Assembly: GCF_027023985.1 (NCBI RefSeq)
Contig: NZ_JALVTW010000012.1
Coordinates: 1 to 40,622 of the forward strand
DNA length: 40,622 bases
Direction of reading: 5' to 3'
DNA from: Persephonella sp.
Lineage (GTDB): Bacteria > Aquificota > Aquificia > Aquificales > Hydrogenothermaceae
Shown: piece after piece, positions 39,499 to 40,622 of the stretch
Numbering within the stretch: position 1 is the first letter of the stretch
How the letters are laid out: the number at the start of each line of letters is the position of its first letter
Translations under genes and position numbers: made by a program
Notes under the pieces: model-generated
The model's input: only the letters and a program-made list of their open reading frames with translations
What the model was told of the DNA's origin: nothing
Database searches by the model: none

Positions 39499-40622
39499 TT
39501 ATCCAATTGGTTTTACAGTTCCTCGCTCGACATAGTAAATACTATCTGCGGCGTCTTCCACTTCTGTATCATGGGTTACAATAATAAGCTGTCTTACAAA
39601 TTTCCTTTCCTTCAAATTAATCAGGATATTTATAAGTTCATTTCTCCTTTGCTGGTCTAAATGAACTGTAGGTTCATCTAAGATTAAAAATTCTGCTTTG
39701 TTTGATAAAAATTTTCCTATGGCAAGCCTGAGGGCAAGACCAAGGGCTACCCTTTGCCCTCCACTGATTGCCGAGGCTGATACATATCTGTCTGTTTTTT
39801 CAACTGTAGGTGCAAGAAGGGATATATCAAAATTTTCGGAAAATTTAACCTGCTGGAATGGAAAATCAAAAGCAGAAAAGATTATATTTGTTATTCTGGG
39901 TAATTCATACAAAGCATTATCTCTGATTATTTTTTGTATTCCTCTGGGGCCCAGAGCTTCTTCTACTTTTTTGTATTTTTTGATTTTTTCTTCTATTTTT
40001 TGTGCCGTTTCAATGGCTTCTTTTGTTTTTGTGATTTCTTTTTGGAGTGTTTCATACTGACCGGTTGTTTTTCCTAATTCCTGCTGTATCTGGCTTAGTT
40101 GGTCGTTTTTCTCTTTTAGCTGTTGTTGTAGCTGATTGTTTTTTTCTTTTAACTCTTTTAGCTGCTGGTCTATTTTTTCTTGATTAACAAGCATTGGTTT
40201 AAGTTCTTCTATTTTTTGAGTGTTTTCCTTGATTGTTTTTTTTAGGTTCTCTATTTCCTGTGATATTTTTTCCTTTTCTTCCACAAGGGATAGTATTTGA
40301 ATATATTCTTTTTCTGCTTTTTTTAGTTTTTCTATTTCCTGTTTTATCTGGTTTTGGTCTGTGATTTTTATTTTCTGGATAAGTTTTTGTATATCATTTT
40401 TTATAGTTTCAAGTTGTTTTTTTAGGTTATCCACATCTGTATTTTTCAGGTATCTGGAGAGTTCCACAAAGGTGTGATATATGTTTTTATTTTCTGTCAG
40501 GAATTTTTCTAATTCTTGTTTTTCTTTTTCTATATCTGCTGCTGCTTTTAACTGTGAGTTTAAGACAGATATTCTTGCTTTAAGGTCTGTTTTTTCCTTT
40601 TCCAGTTCAGAGTATTTATCAA
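39499..40622 (-). CDS. sbcC: SbcC/Rad50-like ATPase, C-terminal part
   Basis: The frame is open to the window edge, so the N-terminus is outside; an apparent GTG start at 40467 is internal. About 373 residues are visible. The first 200 are a long coiled coil of Lys/Glu/Gln heptads (K-K-Q-L-E-T-I-K-N-D). The C-terminal ABC half-domain has the signature S-G-G-Q-R-V-A-L-G-L-A-L-R-L-A-I, Walker B F-L-I-L-D-E-P-T-V-H-L-D and the switch I-I-V-T-H-D. SbcC with the SbcD nuclease opens hairpin ends and starts double-strand-break processing. sbcD would normally be next to it, but only HU is downstream. Some other SMC-like protein is the alternative. Confidence 0.85.
   Translation of the reverse strand, partial: DKYSELEKEKTDLKARISVLNSQLKAAADIEKEKQELEKFLTENKNIYHTFVELSRYLKNTDVDNLKKQLETIKNDIQKLIQKIKITDQNQIKQEIEKLKKAEKEYIQILSLVEEKEKISQEIENLKKTIKENTQKIEELKPMLVNQEKIDQQLKELKEKNNQLQQQLKEKNDQLSQIQQELGKTTGQYETLQKEITKTKEAIETAQKIEEKIKKYKKVEEALGPRGIQKIIRDNALYELPRITNIIFSAFDFPFQQVKFSENFDISLLAPTVEKTDRYVSASAISGGQRVALGLALRLAIGKFLSNKAEFLILDEPTVHLDQQRRNELINILINLKERKFVRQLIIVTHDTEVEDAADSIYYVERGTVKPIG

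Overview
The window looks like chromosomal DNA of a thermophilic, AT-rich bacterium of the Aquificota, most likely the Hydrogenothermaceae (Persephonella/Sulfurihydrogenibium group). This is inferred from gene content, not from a database search. The indicators are an archaeal-type ATP-dependent DNA ligase and an archaeal-type S-adenosylmethionine synthetase next to ordinary bacterial housekeeping genes, a SecA with a large insertion in its first nucleotide-binding domain, a superoxide reductase, and an envelope with Lsp-type lipoproteins. There is no rRNA, CRISPR array, insertion sequence or prophage. Genes are packed tightly, with many ATGA/TAATG overlaps. TTG, GTG and probably one ATT serve as start codons.

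Layout. 1-1.1 kb: tail of a Bcp-type peroxiredoxin, tatA, and a convergent zinc-ribbon gene. 1.18-1.42 kb: a minus-strand tRNA operon (Lys, Glu, Val) behind a perfect consensus promoter. 1.46-2.0 kb: a nuclease-like orphan with a palindrome in front of it. 2.0-5.9 kb: dksA-lspA and secA. 5.9-12.1 kb: a small zinc protein, then a plus-strand run of a VapBC-like toxin-antitoxin pair, a globin-PsiE fusion, an SF1 helicase, a Yip1-like membrane protein, a small exported protein, a TagB/TagF-like transferase and a TagD-like cytidylyltransferase. 12.1-14.3 kb: minus-strand gltX, protein phosphatase and a small unknown gene. 14.5-17.3 kb: a large surface lipoprotein with 14 propeller-like repeats and one in-frame TGA. 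17.4-22.8 kb: polX, ribD, superoxide reductase and a type III polyketide synthase-like gene. 22.9-27.9 kb: pepA, a small FAD protein, a DUF433/DUF5615 toxin-antitoxin pair and the DNA ligase. 27.9-32.3 kb: a minus-strand operon rpsT, tRNA(CAU), tilS, ftsH, tatD. 32.4-37.1 kb: metK (archaeal type), coaE and four exported proteins, including a coupled lipoprotein/secreted-hydrolase pair. 37.1-40.6 kb: minus-strand MFS transporter, pseudouridine synthase, hup and the C-terminal part of SbcC/Rad50.

Functional themes. Protein export and envelope biogenesis are prominent (tatA, lspA, secA, ftsH and several lipoproteins that would need Lsp). So is translation (four tRNAs, gltX, tilS, rpsT, pseudouridine synthase). 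DNA maintenance is represented by ligase, PolX, helicase, SbcC and HU. Oxygen-stress genes (peroxiredoxin, superoxide reductase, a haem-globin sensor-like protein) fit a microaerophile. The points most worth a second look are the in-frame TGA in the double-propeller lipoprotein, the apparent ATT start of the pseudouridine synthase, the globin-PsiE fusion, the C33 tRNA-Val, and the lipoprotein plus serine-hydrolase pair. No single stretch can be declared a new system from sequence alone.
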